Positions 16,908-26,592 of a DNA stretch of 64,000 nt are shown here, one piece after another; position 1 is the first letter of the stretch; each line of letters starts with the position of its first letter. Source of the DNA: Lachnospiraceae bacterium (lineage in GTDB: Bacteria; Bacillota; Clostridia; Lachnospirales; Lachnospiraceae); contig JAFXXN010000078.1 of assembly GCA_017542245.1 (NCBI GenBank), positions 1-64,000 on the forward strand, in the 5' to 3' direction. Below the pieces are notes generated by a model, which saw only the letters and a program-made list of their open reading frames with translations, made no database searches and was not told where the DNA came from. A program made the position numbers and the translations under genes.

Positions 16908-17603
16908 GTGATAACAGAAGAAGGGTTGATCATTCAGAGGAAGAAATTTAAGAATATTCTGGTACTGACGGGAGATATTAATCCGCTAAAAGAAGACGAA
17001 GAACTCTTTGAAAAGTTTTATTATGGGCTTTCAAATTTTAGACGTGAAAAATGTAATCGGTTTAAAAAGAAGAACGATAAGATCAGATGTACGGGAGCCG
17101 GGATTCTTTTGGATTTAGGGTTAAAGGAATACGGACTTTGTGAAAAGAACAGTACCTACCTGTTGGGGAAAAATGGGAAACCATATATTGAAGGACATCC
17201 TGAACTCTGTTTTAACATTTCACATTCGGGAGACAGAGTTATGTGTGCTTTCGCGGATGTTCCCGTAGGATGTGATGTTGAATTTGTTGAAGAGGGAAAA
17301 AAACAGACTGATTCAATAGCAAAACGTTTTTTCACAGAGAATGAAAGAAGATTGATAGAAACGCAAAAATCCGATGACGGTATATTTTATACAATATGGA
17401 CCTTAAAGGAAAGCTATGTAAAATGTATCGGCGAAGGATTACAATGTCCGTTTGACAGTTTTTCAGTGGTGGACGATAATGGAAATATAGCTTTATCGGG
17501 AGATTGTGGGATTGAGCTTTTTTCATTTAAGGAGGATAATTACCGATTCGGAGTTGCATATGCAGTATCTGACCGAGCTTACAGTTATTTAGACAGAGAG
17601 TGA
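16908..17603 (+). CDS. 4'-phosphopantetheinyl transferase superfamily protein (Sfp type)
   Basis: It transfers phosphopantetheine from CoA to a serine of acyl or peptidyl carrier proteins. Sfp-type motifs are clear: FNISHSGDRVMCAFAD, the Mg-binding GCDVEFVE (Asp-x-Glu), FFTENERRLI and WTLKESYVKCIGEG with the catalytic-site Glu and Lys. The frame is open from an ATG at 16833, but that start has no ribosome site and would add a hydrophobic stretch foreign to the family. A GTG at 16908 has GAGG seven bases upstream and is preferred, giving 231 residues. NadE follows by 22 bases. The carrier-protein operon beginning at 21965 is an obvious possible client. Confidence 0.85.
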   Translation: MITEEGLIIQRKKFKNILVLTGDINPLKEDEELFEKFYYGLSNFRREKCNRFKKKNDKIRCTGAGILLDLGLKEYGLCEKNSTYLLGKNGKPYIEGHPELCFNISHSGDRVMCAFADVPVGCDVEFVEEGKKQTDSIAKRFFTENERRLIETQKSDDGIFYTIWTLKESYVKCIGEGLQCPFDSFSVVDDNGNIALSGDCGIELFSFKEDNYRFGVAYAVSDRAYSYLDRE

Positions 17604-17625
17604 TGAATAAGGAGGAAAACTAACG

Positions 17626-19575
17626 ATGAAAAATAATTTGATCCAGGTTGCGGCAGCAGCTCCTAACTTAAAAGTAGGAGATGTAGGGTACAATACAGAT
17701 CAGATCATCAAGCAGATAGAAGAGCTGAAGGACAGTGGGGTTATAGTATTTCCGGAACTGTGCATAACAGGATATACCTGTGCGGATCTGTTTTTAAGCG
17801 ATCTGCTTTTGACAGCGTCAGAAAAAGCATTGCTGAAAATTGCAGATTCTACAAAGAATATGGGAGCAACGGTTGTAGTTGGAGTTCCGTATCGTTACGA
17901 AAACTGTCTTTATAATTGTGCTGCGGTTATATCCTGCGGAGATATAAGGGCACTCATTCCTAAGATATATATTCCTAACTATTCAGAGTTTTATGAGTGC
18001 AGATGGTTTGAATCGGGAAAAGATATAGTTGGAAAAGTTGTTAAAATAGGTGACAGGGATGTCCTTTTCGGAACAGATATTTTAGCAGAGGATCCCAAAA
18101 CCGGTGCAGTTCTGGGTGTTGAGATATGTGAGGATCTGTGGGTTCCTGATAAGCCGAGTACACATTTGGCTTTGGCCGGAGCCAATATTATAGCTAATCC
18201 CTCAGCATCTGACGAACTGATCGGAAAACAGGAATACAGGATAGAACTTGTCAGACAACAGAGCGGAGCCTGTTATTGCGCTTACATATATTCATCTTCA
18301 GGTACTATGGAAAGCAGTACCGATCTTGTTTTTTCAGGGCATTCGATCATAGCTCAGAATGGAAGTCTATTTGCGGAGAGCATATTCCCGTCATATCCGC
18401 ATGTTGAAAAAGCTCTGGTGGATATAGGATGCATAATGCATGACCGCAGAAGGCAGAATACATTTAAAAATGCAGAGTCATCAGGTTACAGAAAAGCAGA
18501 AGTCAGAATACAGGCAGCAGGAGCTGACGAGGCAGATGTTAAGGAATTAAAAGATATACTCAACAGATTCAATTTCCCTGTTGCGAAAAATCCGTTTGTG
18601 CCTTCGAATAACAGTATCAGAGATGCCCGCTGCCGCAGGATACTTCAAATACAGTCAAACGGACTTGCTACCAGAGTAAGATCTACAGGAATAAAAAATC
18701 TGGTCATAGGAATATCGGGAGGACTTGATTCGACGCTTGCTCTTTTAGTATGCGCTGAGGCAAAGAAGCTCATACCCGAAATCAGGATAATAGCGTATAC
18801 CATGCCAAATCAGGGAAATACCTCGGATCTGACACTAAACAATGCGAAAAGACTTATGGAAATCCTGGCGGATGAATCATATGAGATACCTATACTGGAA
18901 GGAGTTCAGCTTCATCTTACCCAGCTCGGACATGAACTGACATATCAGGGCGAGGGAGATGTTACCTATGAAAACGCACAAGCCAGGATGCGTACATATA
19001 TTCTGATGGATGCCGCAAACATGAAAAACGGCCTGGTAGTCGGAACGGGAGATCTATCAGAGCTTGCACTCGGATGGTGTACCTATAACGGAGACCATAT
19101 GTCAATGTACGCTGTTAATGCCTCGGTTCCCAAAACTCTGGTCAGGTTTATCTGCCGATCCTATGCGGATATTTGCATGAATGATAAACTTAAGGAAGTT
19201 CTTATATCGATATGCGATACTCCTATAACACCTGAACTTACCCCGGCAGAGAACGGACAGATTGCTCAGATGACGGAAGAAAAGATAGGCAAATACGATC
19301 TTAATGATTTCTTCCTTTTCTACACTCTGCGTTATGGCTTTGAGCCCTCAAGGAGTGCGGCTTATGCTTTGCGAGCATATCCTGAGCTTTCGGAAGAAAA
19401 GGTGATGAGTGCTGCACAGAACTTCTTTAAACGGTTCTTCAGACAACAGTTTAAGCGCAGCTGTCTGCCTGACGGTCCTAAAGTCGGTTCAGTAACACTT
19501 TCACCGAGAGGAGACTGGCGTATGCCAAGTGACGCATCGCCTGCATTATGGCTTGATGACTGTTTGCTGAACTGA
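17626..19575 (+). CDS. nadE: Glutamine-dependent NAD+ synthetase
   Basis: It makes NAD+ from nicotinic acid adenine dinucleotide, ATP and glutamine, the last step of NAD synthesis. The 649 residues comprise an amino-terminal nitrilase-type glutaminase (1-270) with the Glu of VFPELCITGYTC, Lys of LIPKIYIPNYSEF and Cys of GVEICEDLWVPD as catalytic triad. A carboxy-terminal synthetase (320-649) has the pyrophosphate-binding SGGLDSTLAL near residue 362. Full length is consistent with the two-domain family. A strong AAGGAGG precedes the ATG. It is co-directional with the phosphopantetheinyl transferase gene and with nagA 40 bases downstream. Confidence 0.96.
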   Translation: MKNNLIQVAAAAPNLKVGDVGYNTDQIIKQIEELKDSGVIVFPELCITGYTCADLFLSDLLLTASEKALLKIADSTKNMGATVVVGVPYRYENCLYNCAAVISCGDIRALIPKIYIPNYSEFYECRWFESGKDIVGKVVKIGDRDVLFGTDILAEDPKTGAVLGVEICEDLWVPDKPSTHLALAGANIIANPSASDELIGKQEYRIELVRQQSGACYCAYIYSSSGTMESSTDLVFSGHSIIAQNGSLFAESIFPSYPHVEKALVDIGCIMHDRRRQNTFKNAESSGYRKAEVRIQAAGADEADVKELKDILNRFNFPVAKNPFVPSNNSIRDARCRRILQIQSNGLATRVRSTGIKNLVIGISGGLDSTLALLVCAEAKKLIPEIRIIAYTMPNQGNTSDLTLNNAKRLMEILADESYEIPILEGVQLHLTQLGHELTYQGEGDVTYENAQARMRTYILMDAANMKNGLVVGTGDLSELALGWCTYNGDHMSMYAVNASVPKTLVRFICRSYADICMNDKLKEVLISICDTPITPELTPAENGQIAQMTEEKIGKYDLNDFFLFYTLRYGFEPSRSAAYALRAYPELSEEKVMSAAQNFFKRFFRQQFKRSCLPDGPKVGSVTLSPRGDWRMPSDASPALWLDDCLLN

Positions 19576-19615
19576 TATGTTGTTAAATCTTCAAAAATAC
19601 GTTTAGAGAGATGCT

Positions 19616-20761
19616 ATGAAATTTTATAACGCAAATATATTTCAACCGGAAGCAGGATTTAAACATGGAAGCTTTGAGGTGGAAAACGGAATTTTTTCTA
19701 AGGTTGAATTTGGAGAGAAAAGCAGTAATTCAGGGATTGACCTAAACGGAGCTCTTGTAATCCCGGGACTTATTGATTTACATACTCACGGGAATTCAAA
19801 CACTGATTTTTCCGATGGCGATAAGAAAGGTCTTGAAGCAATAGCTAAGTACCTGATACATAACGGGATCACGTCATTTTTACCGACATCCGTGACCCTG
19901 CCTTATGACAGCTTAAGCAAAGCTTTTATATCAGCACATGAGTTTACCCTCGAAGAACATCCGGATTGTGCCAATGTTATAGGAATACATATGGAAGGCC
20001 CATATCTGTCTCAAAAGTATAAAGGAGCTCAGAATGCTGAATACCTAAAACTGCCGGATGCAAATAGTTTTAATAAACTTCAGGTAGAATGCGGAAATCT
20101 TATAAAGATAGTAGATGTGGCACCGGAAACAAAAGGGGCGGTAGAATTTATAGAAGAGGTATCCGGCAAGGACGATGGACCGGAGAAAACACTAATATCT
20201 TTAGCTCATACCGATGCTGATTACGAAGTGGCATTAAATGCCTTTGATTCAGGTGCAAGGCATGTAACCCATCTTTTTAACGGAATGGCCCCGATGCACC
20301 ACAGAAACTCCGGTGTTATAGGAGCAGCAAGTGACAGAGATGATGTTACCGTAGAATTGATATGTGACGGATTGCATGTCCATCCTTCTGTTGTAAGAAT
20401 GGCATTTAAGATTTTTTCGCATAGAATCTGTCTGATATCGGATTCAATCAGATGCTGCGGAATGCCGGAAGGCGAATATGAGCTTGGCGGTCAAAAGGTT
20501 GTGCTTAAATCGGGAGAAGTAAGGCTTGCCGACGGAACTTTGGCAGGATCTGCTACAAATCTGTTTGAGTGCATGAAAAAAGCCATAAGTTTCGGTGTTC
20601 CTGTGACTGACGCTATTGCGGCAGCGACTTTTACTCCGGCAAAATGCCTTCATATGGAAAACAGGATAGGTGTGATAAAGACAGGGAACGATGCAGATTT
20701 TATCGTATGTAATGATGGGTTTGATATCACCAATATATATAGAAAGGGAAGTGCTCTTTAA
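19616..20761 (+). CDS. nagA: N-acetylglucosamine-6-phosphate deacetylase
   Basis: An amidohydrolase that removes acetate from GlcNAc-6-phosphate in amino-sugar catabolism and cell-wall recycling; 381 residues, the usual length. Motifs in order: LIDLHTHGNSNTDFSDG (metal site; the family HGxxG is modified), IGIHMEGPYLSQKYKGAQN (metal-ligand Glu), LAHTDADY, GARHVTHLFNGMAPMHHR (His ligands and substrate loop), DGLHVHP, and the catalytic Asp in LISDSIRCCGMPEG. No nagB or PTS gene is adjacent. The ribosome site (AGAGAG) is modest, and the gene may be read with nadE from the same transcript. Confidence 0.94.
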   Translation: MKFYNANIFQPEAGFKHGSFEVENGIFSKVEFGEKSSNSGIDLNGALVIPGLIDLHTHGNSNTDFSDGDKKGLEAIAKYLIHNGITSFLPTSVTLPYDSLSKAFISAHEFTLEEHPDCANVIGIHMEGPYLSQKYKGAQNAEYLKLPDANSFNKLQVECGNLIKIVDVAPETKGAVEFIEEVSGKDDGPEKTLISLAHTDADYEVALNAFDSGARHVTHLFNGMAPMHHRNSGVIGAASDRDDVTVELICDGLHVHPSVVRMAFKIFSHRICLISDSIRCCGMPEGEYELGGQKVVLKSGEVRLADGTLAGSATNLFECMKKAISFGVPVTDAIAAATFTPAKCLHMENRIGVIKTGNDADFIVCNDGFDITNIYRKGSAL

Positions 20762-20819
20762 AATGGTTCTAAACCAATCATAAATCTACTATAAATCCGG
20801 GATTTCTCATCTTTTTGTA

Positions 20820-20848
20820 TTGACGAATAATATCAAATTTGATAAAAT
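20820..20848 (+). promoter_or_regulatory. Sigma-A promoter for the secreted protein gene
   Basis: TTGACG (20820-20825), a 17-base spacer and TAAAAT (20843-20848). The TTG that opens the longer reading frame is the -35 box itself, which argues against it as a start codon. Confidence 0.7.
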
Positions 20849-20888
20849 TGTATATAACAAATTTATTAAAGAAAGGATGATGTACATC

Positions 20889-21800
20889 ATGAAAAAACTT
20901 TTCAAGGTATTGCTGTGCGGTCTGTTTGCACTTGGCTTTTTCGGACTGCTCGGAACTTATTCTTTAAAGGCTGAGGACAACACTATTTATGAGGATCTTA
21001 ACGGAGACGGAGTAGAGGAGTGCCTCACATATGATTTTAAGATCACCCAGATAAACGATGACGACTCAGAATACAGATTTGTCATAACTGAAGACGGTGA
21101 TAAGATTTATGTTGAAGATGAAATCATCAAAAAGTACACCGATGATGTTGAAACATCTCATTCTCTTCATGACGACTTGTTTGGACTTGGATGGGTCAAG
21201 GTACAGGTAGTTGATGCAAATCCCAAAGACAAGTATAAAGAGATTGTTGTCAGCTACTATCATAATGAGGATAATGTACTTTTAGCTGTCAAGGTTCTTC
21301 GCTATAAGAAAAAGAATAAATTGACAGTTGTAAGCGAAAGCGCTAACATTATGCCGTATTCATATGTTCCGAAGGCTCAGAAAAATAACAAGTATCTTAC
21401 AATAAGTACCAGTGTCTGGACTACATCATTAGGTTGCATCTGGCTTAAGCTTGACTATAAACTTACCAAGAATGGATTAATCCCTCAACTTAGCAAGACC
21501 GGTGTCTATACTGTAGCTCCTGAGTTTGCAGAGGATTATAAGCAGAGCAAGTTTAAGGCTGCAAGAACCATTACAGTATTCGGCGATAAGACATGTACCG
21601 AACCTATAGGTGAGATCGCTAAAGGTAAAAAGTTCACATTGAAGAAAGTTTTAATTACCAGTCTGGATGATGACGCTCCGTTCATAGCATATGTTAAAGC
21701 ATCATCAGGACTTAAGGGATGGATTTATATCAGTAATGAATCCGATGAATATGGACAGGCTGTAGATAAGATAGTTCAGGATCCTCGCTTCTTCAACTGA
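20889..21800 (+). CDS. Secreted protein of unknown function with a VCBS-like motif and SH3-like tail
   Basis: A 303-residue exported protein. The first 30 residues form a signal peptide (MKKLFKVLLCGLFALGFF, then SLKAED). An acidic calcium-loop-like segment, EDLNGDGVEE, follows as in VCBS/FG-GAP-type repeats. The central part is beta-rich without a family I recognise. The carboxy-terminal 75 residues (FGDKTCTEPIGEIAKG to GLKGWIYISNES) resemble a bacterial SH3-type domain. Three ATG codons at 20877, 20880 and 20889 lie in frame behind GAAAGG; 20889 gives the cleanest signal peptide, but the others are possible. A promoter and terminator of its own bracket the gene. Confidence 0.75.
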   Translation: MKKLFKVLLCGLFALGFFGLLGTYSLKAEDNTIYEDLNGDGVEECLTYDFKITQINDDDSEYRFVITEDGDKIYVEDEIIKKYTDDVETSHSLHDDLFGLGWVKVQVVDANPKDKYKEIVVSYYHNEDNVLLAVKVLRYKKKNKLTVVSESANIMPYSYVPKAQKNNKYLTISTSVWTTSLGCIWLKLDYKLTKNGLIPQLSKTGVYTVAPEFAEDYKQSKFKAARTITVFGDKTCTEPIGEIAKGKKFTLKKVLITSLDDDAPFIAYVKASSGLKGWIYISNESDEYGQAVDKIVQDPRFFN

Positions 21801-21821
21801 TCATTATGTTTTAAAGATAAA

Positions 21822-21859
21822 ATACCGCTAACCTTTTATTGGGTCAGCGGTATTTTTTT
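21822..21859 (+). terminator. Intrinsic terminator
   Basis: ATACCGCTAACC pairs with GGGTCAGCGGTAT with one mismatch, followed by seven T residues. Confidence 0.9.
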
Positions 21860-21871
21860 CGGCGACATTTC

Positions 21872-21900
21872 TTGACAGTTTCTTCATTTTGCTATAAAAT
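21872..21900 (+). promoter_or_regulatory. Sigma-A promoter of the acyl-activation/acyltransferase operon
   Basis: A perfect TTGACA (21872-21877), a 17-base spacer and TAAAAT (21895-21900); the overlapping TATAAA gives a 15-base spacer. It leaves a leader of about 60 bases before the first gene of the lipid-type cluster. Confidence 0.7.
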
Positions 21901-21964
21901 AAACTCTGTATGATGCAAAGAATTGTTGCCGATAGAGAGGTGTTTAGGGATAAACCTTTGATAG

Positions 21965-23887
21965 ATGAAATTTTATGAGAAATTATTGCTAAAACTGGAG
22001 AATGAAACACATTCCATGCAGACGGTATATAAGCATATGTGTGAGTTTTCCGATGAGATAGCATTTGAATACAGTAGGAACCTGATAGTATATAAGATTA
22101 CATATGCAGAGTGCAGGAGAGAAATACTTAGAATACATGACTATTTAAAGAGAAACACGCAAAAAGACGATGTGGTAGCCATTTCCATGGACAATTCGCC
22201 ACTGTGGGTAGAATGCTTCTGGGCAGTTCTTATGTCAGGATGCAGGGGGCTGCTGCTTTCTAAGAACATGACTGACAGGGTGTTCCTTAAGAGCTTAGAG
22301 AAAACAGGGTGCAGGTTGGTTTTGGGAGACCGCAATATTGAAGAGATAAGAACGGTTTCCTGCGAAGAACTAAAAAGTTACAGGCCTGACAGCGCCACTA
22401 TTACCGAACCGTCGGACGGCTGGGGAGATGAAATCATTCTTTCCACTTCGGCGACTACGGGAGAACCCGGATTATATGCATATACCGGCAAAGAAATATG
22501 TTGTCAGATATTAAACAGCGGGTATGTACTGAAAAATTGCCGGGATGTTTCAAGATTCTGGCATGGACAGTTCAGATTACTTGCTTTTTTACCGTTTTCA
22601 CATATTTTTGGGTTAACTGCATGCTATTTATGGTTTACGATTTTCGGAAGGACATTTGTATTTCTTGAGGATCTGGCTCCAACGACGATCATGAGGACAT
22701 GCAGGCTTCATAATGTAACACATATCATGGCGGTTCCGCTTTTATGGGATGCACTCGCAAGAGGAATAAAAGCGGAGGCAGAAAAGACCGGAGAGGCCGA
22801 AAGGCTTGAAAAAGGAATAAAGATCAGCTTGAAGCTGCAGGATAATTTTCCTGCACTTGCAAGATTTTTAGTTCCTAAGATGATGAAGAGTGTTCAGAAA
22901 AAAACCTTTGGAAAGGCAGTGCGTTTCTGCATCAGCGGGGGCGGAATCTGCAACAGCGATACCGGAAGAATTGTTAACGGATGCGGATATCATCTTGAAA
23001 ACGGATACGGAATGACCGAAATCGGTATAGCAAGCGTTACGCTGCACAAAAAAGCAAGCAAAAGAGACGGTTCTTCCGTAGGAAAAATGTTTCCGTCATA
23101 CTCCTACAGAATAAACGAGGAAGGTCATCTGCTGGTACGGGGAGACACCTGTTATTATGCAAGATATACCGACGGAAAGAGGATAGAAAGAAATAAGGAT
23201 GAATGGTTCGACACGGGAGACTGCTTCTTGGAACTTCCGGACGGAAACATGAAGATTCTGGGAAGATCGGATGATATTATAAACGGCGCTAACGGAGAAA
23301 GAATAAGCCCGGAGATGATAGAGGCGGATCTTGAACTGGATATGCCGGTCTGCGTATTTGAAACTGAAAAAGGACTGACGCTCCTTGTAGAAGCAGATGA
23401 GGGGGCAGGAGTTTTAAGTGACAGACGTGAAAAAATCATCAAGTCCGTTTCTGAATCCATAGAGAAACTGCCTTCAGCAATAAGACCGAGAAATATTCTT
23501 TATACTTACAGCAAGATTCCTCATTCACTCAGCTATAAAGTATGCAGAAAGGAAGTAATAGACTTAGTTCTCGGAGGAAAAACAGAGGTTTTTGATACGG
23601 AACAATTCCGTTCGTCCGATGGAGGAAGCGGGGAGGAAAAAGAGGTCATCAGTTTAGCCGACAGGATTGCAGGGATCATGCGGGAAACCTTGCGGATTAA
23701 AGAAGCAGTTAATATAGAAAGTGATTTCTTCGCCACATTAGGAGGAGACAGCTTAACTTATATGGATTACCTTAATTCCTTAGAGCAGGCATTTAACATA
23801 AAGATACCGCAGGAGATGACCGCAGGCTGCATTACGCCTGTTGCTACAGCAAAAATAATCAAAGATATCGTTAGAACACGAGGATAG
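21965..23887 (+). CDS. Adenylation domain fused to an acyl/peptidyl carrier domain
   Basis: A 640-residue two-domain protein. Residues 1-535 are an adenylate-forming enzyme with the P-loop-like STSATTGEPG (about 161), the A5 motif NGYGMTEIG (about 346), WFDTGDCF (about 414), hinge GRSDDIINGANGERI (about 433) and a late lysine in SYKVCRKEV (about 523). All elements for acyl or aminoacyl adenylation are therefore present. Residues 560-640 are a carrier domain with the phosphopantetheine serine in GGDSLTYMDYL (about 596). It would activate an acid and load it on its own arm. The substrate cannot be read from sequence. It is first gene of an eight-gene run; the next gene starts four bases after its stop. 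Confidence 0.88.
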   Translation: MKFYEKLLLKLENETHSMQTVYKHMCEFSDEIAFEYSRNLIVYKITYAECRREILRIHDYLKRNTQKDDVVAISMDNSPLWVECFWAVLMSGCRGLLLSKNMTDRVFLKSLEKTGCRLVLGDRNIEEIRTVSCEELKSYRPDSATITEPSDGWGDEIILSTSATTGEPGLYAYTGKEICCQILNSGYVLKNCRDVSRFWHGQFRLLAFLPFSHIFGLTACYLWFTIFGRTFVFLEDLAPTTIMRTCRLHNVTHIMAVPLLWDALARGIKAEAEKTGEAERLEKGIKISLKLQDNFPALARFLVPKMMKSVQKKTFGKAVRFCISGGGICNSDTGRIVNGCGYHLENGYGMTEIGIASVTLHKKASKRDGSSVGKMFPSYSYRINEEGHLLVRGDTCYYARYTDGKRIERNKDEWFDTGDCFLELPDGNMKILGRSDDIINGANGERISPEMIEADLELDMPVCVFETEKGLTLLVEADEGAGVLSDRREKIIKSVSESIEKLPSAIRPRNILYTYSKIPHSLSYKVCRKEVIDLVLGGKTEVFDTEQFRSSDGGSGEEKEVISLADRIAGIMRETLRIKEAVNIESDFFATLGGDSLTYMDYLNSLEQAFNIKIPQEMTAGCITPVATAKIIKDIVRTRG

Positions 23888-23890
23888 AAA

Positions 23891-25138
23891 ATGGGTAACA
23901 TAGTGTTATGGTTTGTAAAGATTACCGGTGTGATCCCGTTCCTCATCTGGTACAGACCGAAAAAGTATTATGAAGGAACAAAACCGAAATATACCGGGCA
24001 GGGTGAGATCCTGATAGCAAATCACACAACTATGATGGATTTTGCATCGATGATATATATTTACCCCTTTCACGTGATAAGAGTTTTAATGGCGGAGGTT
24101 TTATTTAAGAAAAAGCTTTGCGGATGGTTTATGACTCAGATAAAGGGGATAAGGGTAAACAGATATTCGAATGAAAGTACTGACGGATTATCGGAAGCCA
24201 TAGATACTCTTGAGAAAGGCGGAAGAGTCGGTATATTTCCGGAAGGAAGGCTGAATAAAGAAGGAAAAAATTACGGACCTTTGCTTAACTTCTGTCCGGG
24301 AGCGGCATATCTGGCATTAAAGACCGGAATGCCGATAAGACCTGTATATTTTAACAGCAAGACAGGATTCTTTAAAAGAACAAGCATGCTGATCGGAAAT
24401 CAGATCGATCTGAGAGAGATTTACGGGAATTCGACGGATAAAGAGAACGTTGCAAACGCTTCAAGATTCCTTAGGCAGAAGATGGAAAAGATGCGTGAGG
24501 ATTTAAAATTCCGCAACGAATATAAAGAAAAATCATTAATAACAAGATTTACTAAGTGGAGCATGCGTTTAGGCATGAAGATAGCTTTTCCATATAAGCT
24601 CCATATCGATGAAGATAATGACTGTCTGGAAAAAAATACGGATGCTGTCATTATTGCATCAAATCATACATGTATATATGATCCGCCGCTTCTGTGTACT
24701 GTATTTAAGAAAAAAAATGTGCATGTTTTAGCCGGAGAGATACTGTATGAACATCCAATGCTCGGCAGACTGTTAAAACGTCTGGGATGCATAAAGCTCG
24801 ACAGAAATACGCTGGATGTTGAGTCTTTTCATACAATGCAGTTTCTTCTTGAAAAGAATGAGAGTATAGGGATATTTCCCGAAGGAAAGCTTTCACCGGA
24901 TGGGGAACTCGGAGAGTTTAAACAGGGGGCACTTCTTGCAGCATATGCATTTAAGGCGGATATCATTCCGGTATATATTTCCAACAAAGCGAAGATGTTC
25001 AGGAAAAAAGGAAGGGATATATGGATAGGAAAGAGGATCAGCCTTTCAGGCGGCATGACGACAGGTAACATAAAAGAAGGATCGGAGCTTTTATATAAAA
25101 GCATCAATGACTTAAAAGAGAAATCAACGGAGGTATGA
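23891..25138 (+). CDS. Tandem PlsC-type acyltransferase protein
   Basis: A 415-residue protein with two lysophosphatidate-acyltransferase-like domains. Domain one (about 30-215) has the catalytic NHTTMMDF (H-x4-D) and the acceptor-binding FPEGRLN. Domain two (about 240-410) has NHTCIYDPP and FPEGKLS. Both keep the His/Asp pair, so both may be active. Such enzymes move acyl groups from acyl-ACP, acyl-phosphate or acyl-CoA onto glycerophospholipids or related acceptors. A hydrophobic amino-terminal stretch suggests membrane attachment. Two PlsC domains in one chain could acylate two positions in sequence. The next gene begins four bases after the stop. Confidence 0.9.
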   Translation: MGNIVLWFVKITGVIPFLIWYRPKKYYEGTKPKYTGQGEILIANHTTMMDFASMIYIYPFHVIRVLMAEVLFKKKLCGWFMTQIKGIRVNRYSNESTDGLSEAIDTLEKGGRVGIFPEGRLNKEGKNYGPLLNFCPGAAYLALKTGMPIRPVYFNSKTGFFKRTSMLIGNQIDLREIYGNSTDKENVANASRFLRQKMEKMREDLKFRNEYKEKSLITRFTKWSMRLGMKIAFPYKLHIDEDNDCLEKNTDAVIIASNHTCIYDPPLLCTVFKKKNVHVLAGEILYEHPMLGRLLKRLGCIKLDRNTLDVESFHTMQFLLEKNESIGIFPEGKLSPDGELGEFKQGALLAAYAFKADIIPVYISNKAKMFRKKGRDIWIGKRISLSGGMTTGNIKEGSELLYKSINDLKEKSTEV

Positions 25139-25142
25139 TCGC

Positions 25143-26591
25143 ATGGATTCATATTTCATGAACATTATGACCGAAGAAGAAAAGCAGAAGATGGTAAGGC
25201 TTTCCACGATTTCAGAACTGGAAAGATACTGTCTTGATAACTATAAAGACTTACCGGCAGTAAACTTAAGCAACAAAACGATCATCTATAGTGAATTATG
25301 GGATGAGGTAGCTTCTTATAGGGCACTGCTGGAAAAATACGGTGTTGAGAAAAAAGAGAATGTAGCTATCGTACTGCCCAACAGCAAGGAATGTATAGAA
25401 GCTTTTCTTGCGGTTACCACATACGGAGCCATAGCTGTTATGGTTCAGGGTGCAGGACCTGCGGCTTCTAAGGTGGAAGCCTGCACAATAGCGGGATGTA
25501 AAAAAGCCATATGCACGGAAGAACTGGAAGGCATACAGTGTATAGATCCTTCTACAGTCGATCTTTCAAAAAAGAAGGATTCGGAGGAACTATGTGCAGA
25601 CGATCCCGTGGCAGGATTTTTTACGGGCGGAACCAGCGGGACTTTAAAATGTGCATTGCTTTCAAATAAAGCAATTATGACAGGAGTATACAACGGAATA
25701 TTCTCCCCGGGACCTTCTTTCTATCAGAAGTATTACGGACTTATTCCGTTCTCTCATATTTTCGGCATGATCAGGAACCTGCTTACATGTTTCCAATCGG
25801 GAAGCCAGATAAGGCCATGCACTGATATGAACATGCTGGTTCAGGATCTTAAGGAATACAGGCCTACAATCCTTATACTTATCCCGGCACTTGCAGGAAT
25901 GCTCCTTAATCTTGCAAAGCTGTACGGACCGGAAGTATTCGGAGGAGAATTAAAGCAGATAGTTACCGGAGGAGCACCGCAGCCTACAGAGATAGCAAGG
26001 ATATTTATAGAAAAGTTCGGTATCGATTTTGTAAGCGGATACGGTCTGACAGAAACAGCCAACTTAGTCAGCGGAAGCGTAGACCTTCTTACTAAGGAAG
26101 GCTCAGTAGGAAAACTGTATGATTTCCAGGAGATCAGATTTGTAGATAACGAGATACAGTTAAAGGGAGATAATTTATTCCTTGAATATATCAATGATCC
26201 TGAAGAAACCAAAAAATCCTTTGTGGACGGATGGTTCAGGACAGGAGATCTCGGATATCTGGATGATGACGGATATCTCTATATTACAGGCAGGATAAAG
26301 AATCTTATATACTTTACAAACGGTGAGAAGATATGTCCTGAACAGATTGAGGCAAAAGTAGATAAGCTTCCGGGAGTAAAGGCTTCTATGGTATCAATGA
26401 AGCAGAATCTTTTCGGGGTCAGTGTGCTTACCTGTGAGATATTTACAGATCCGGCCGGAGATAAGGATAAGATCAGAAAGAGCATTGAAGACATAAATAA
26501 TACTCTTCCCGGATATTCACATGTTCAGCAGGTATTGTTCAGAAATGAAGATTTTCCCAGAACAGGTGCTATGAAGATCAGGAGGGATTAA
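25143..26591 (+). CDS. Stand-alone adenylate-forming enzyme (acyl-ACP ligase-like)
   Basis: A 482-residue ANL-superfamily ligase without a carrier domain. Motifs: TGGTSGTLKCALLS (phosphate loop, about 160), SGYGLTETANLV (about 298), WFRTGDLGYLDDDGYLYI (about 363), GRIKNLIYFTNGEKI (hinge, about 383), and a carboxy-terminal TGAMKIRRD carrying the A10 lysine. All catalytic elements are present. The gene for a discrete carrier protein starts one base after its stop, so this enzyme probably loads that carrier. GGAGG overlaps the end of the upstream gene. A fatty acid is the likeliest substrate in view of the neighbouring PlsC genes, but that is inference. Confidence 0.88.
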   Translation: MDSYFMNIMTEEEKQKMVRLSTISELERYCLDNYKDLPAVNLSNKTIIYSELWDEVASYRALLEKYGVEKKENVAIVLPNSKECIEAFLAVTTYGAIAVMVQGAGPAASKVEACTIAGCKKAICTEELEGIQCIDPSTVDLSKKKDSEELCADDPVAGFFTGGTSGTLKCALLSNKAIMTGVYNGIFSPGPSFYQKYYGLIPFSHIFGMIRNLLTCFQSGSQIRPCTDMNMLVQDLKEYRPTILILIPALAGMLLNLAKLYGPEVFGGELKQIVTGGAPQPTEIARIFIEKFGIDFVSGYGLTETANLVSGSVDLLTKEGSVGKLYDFQEIRFVDNEIQLKGDNLFLEYINDPEETKKSFVDGWFRTGDLGYLDDDGYLYITGRIKNLIYFTNGEKICPEQIEAKVDKLPGVKASMVSMKQNLFGVSVLTCEIFTDPAGDKDKIRKSIEDINNTLPGYSHVQQVLFRNEDFPRTGAMKIRRD

Positions 26592-26592
26592 A

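Noticed and set aside
20820-20888. TTG start for the secreted protein at 20820
   Set aside because: The TTG is the -35 box of a good promoter whose -10 is at 20843-20848, so it cannot be translated from that transcript.
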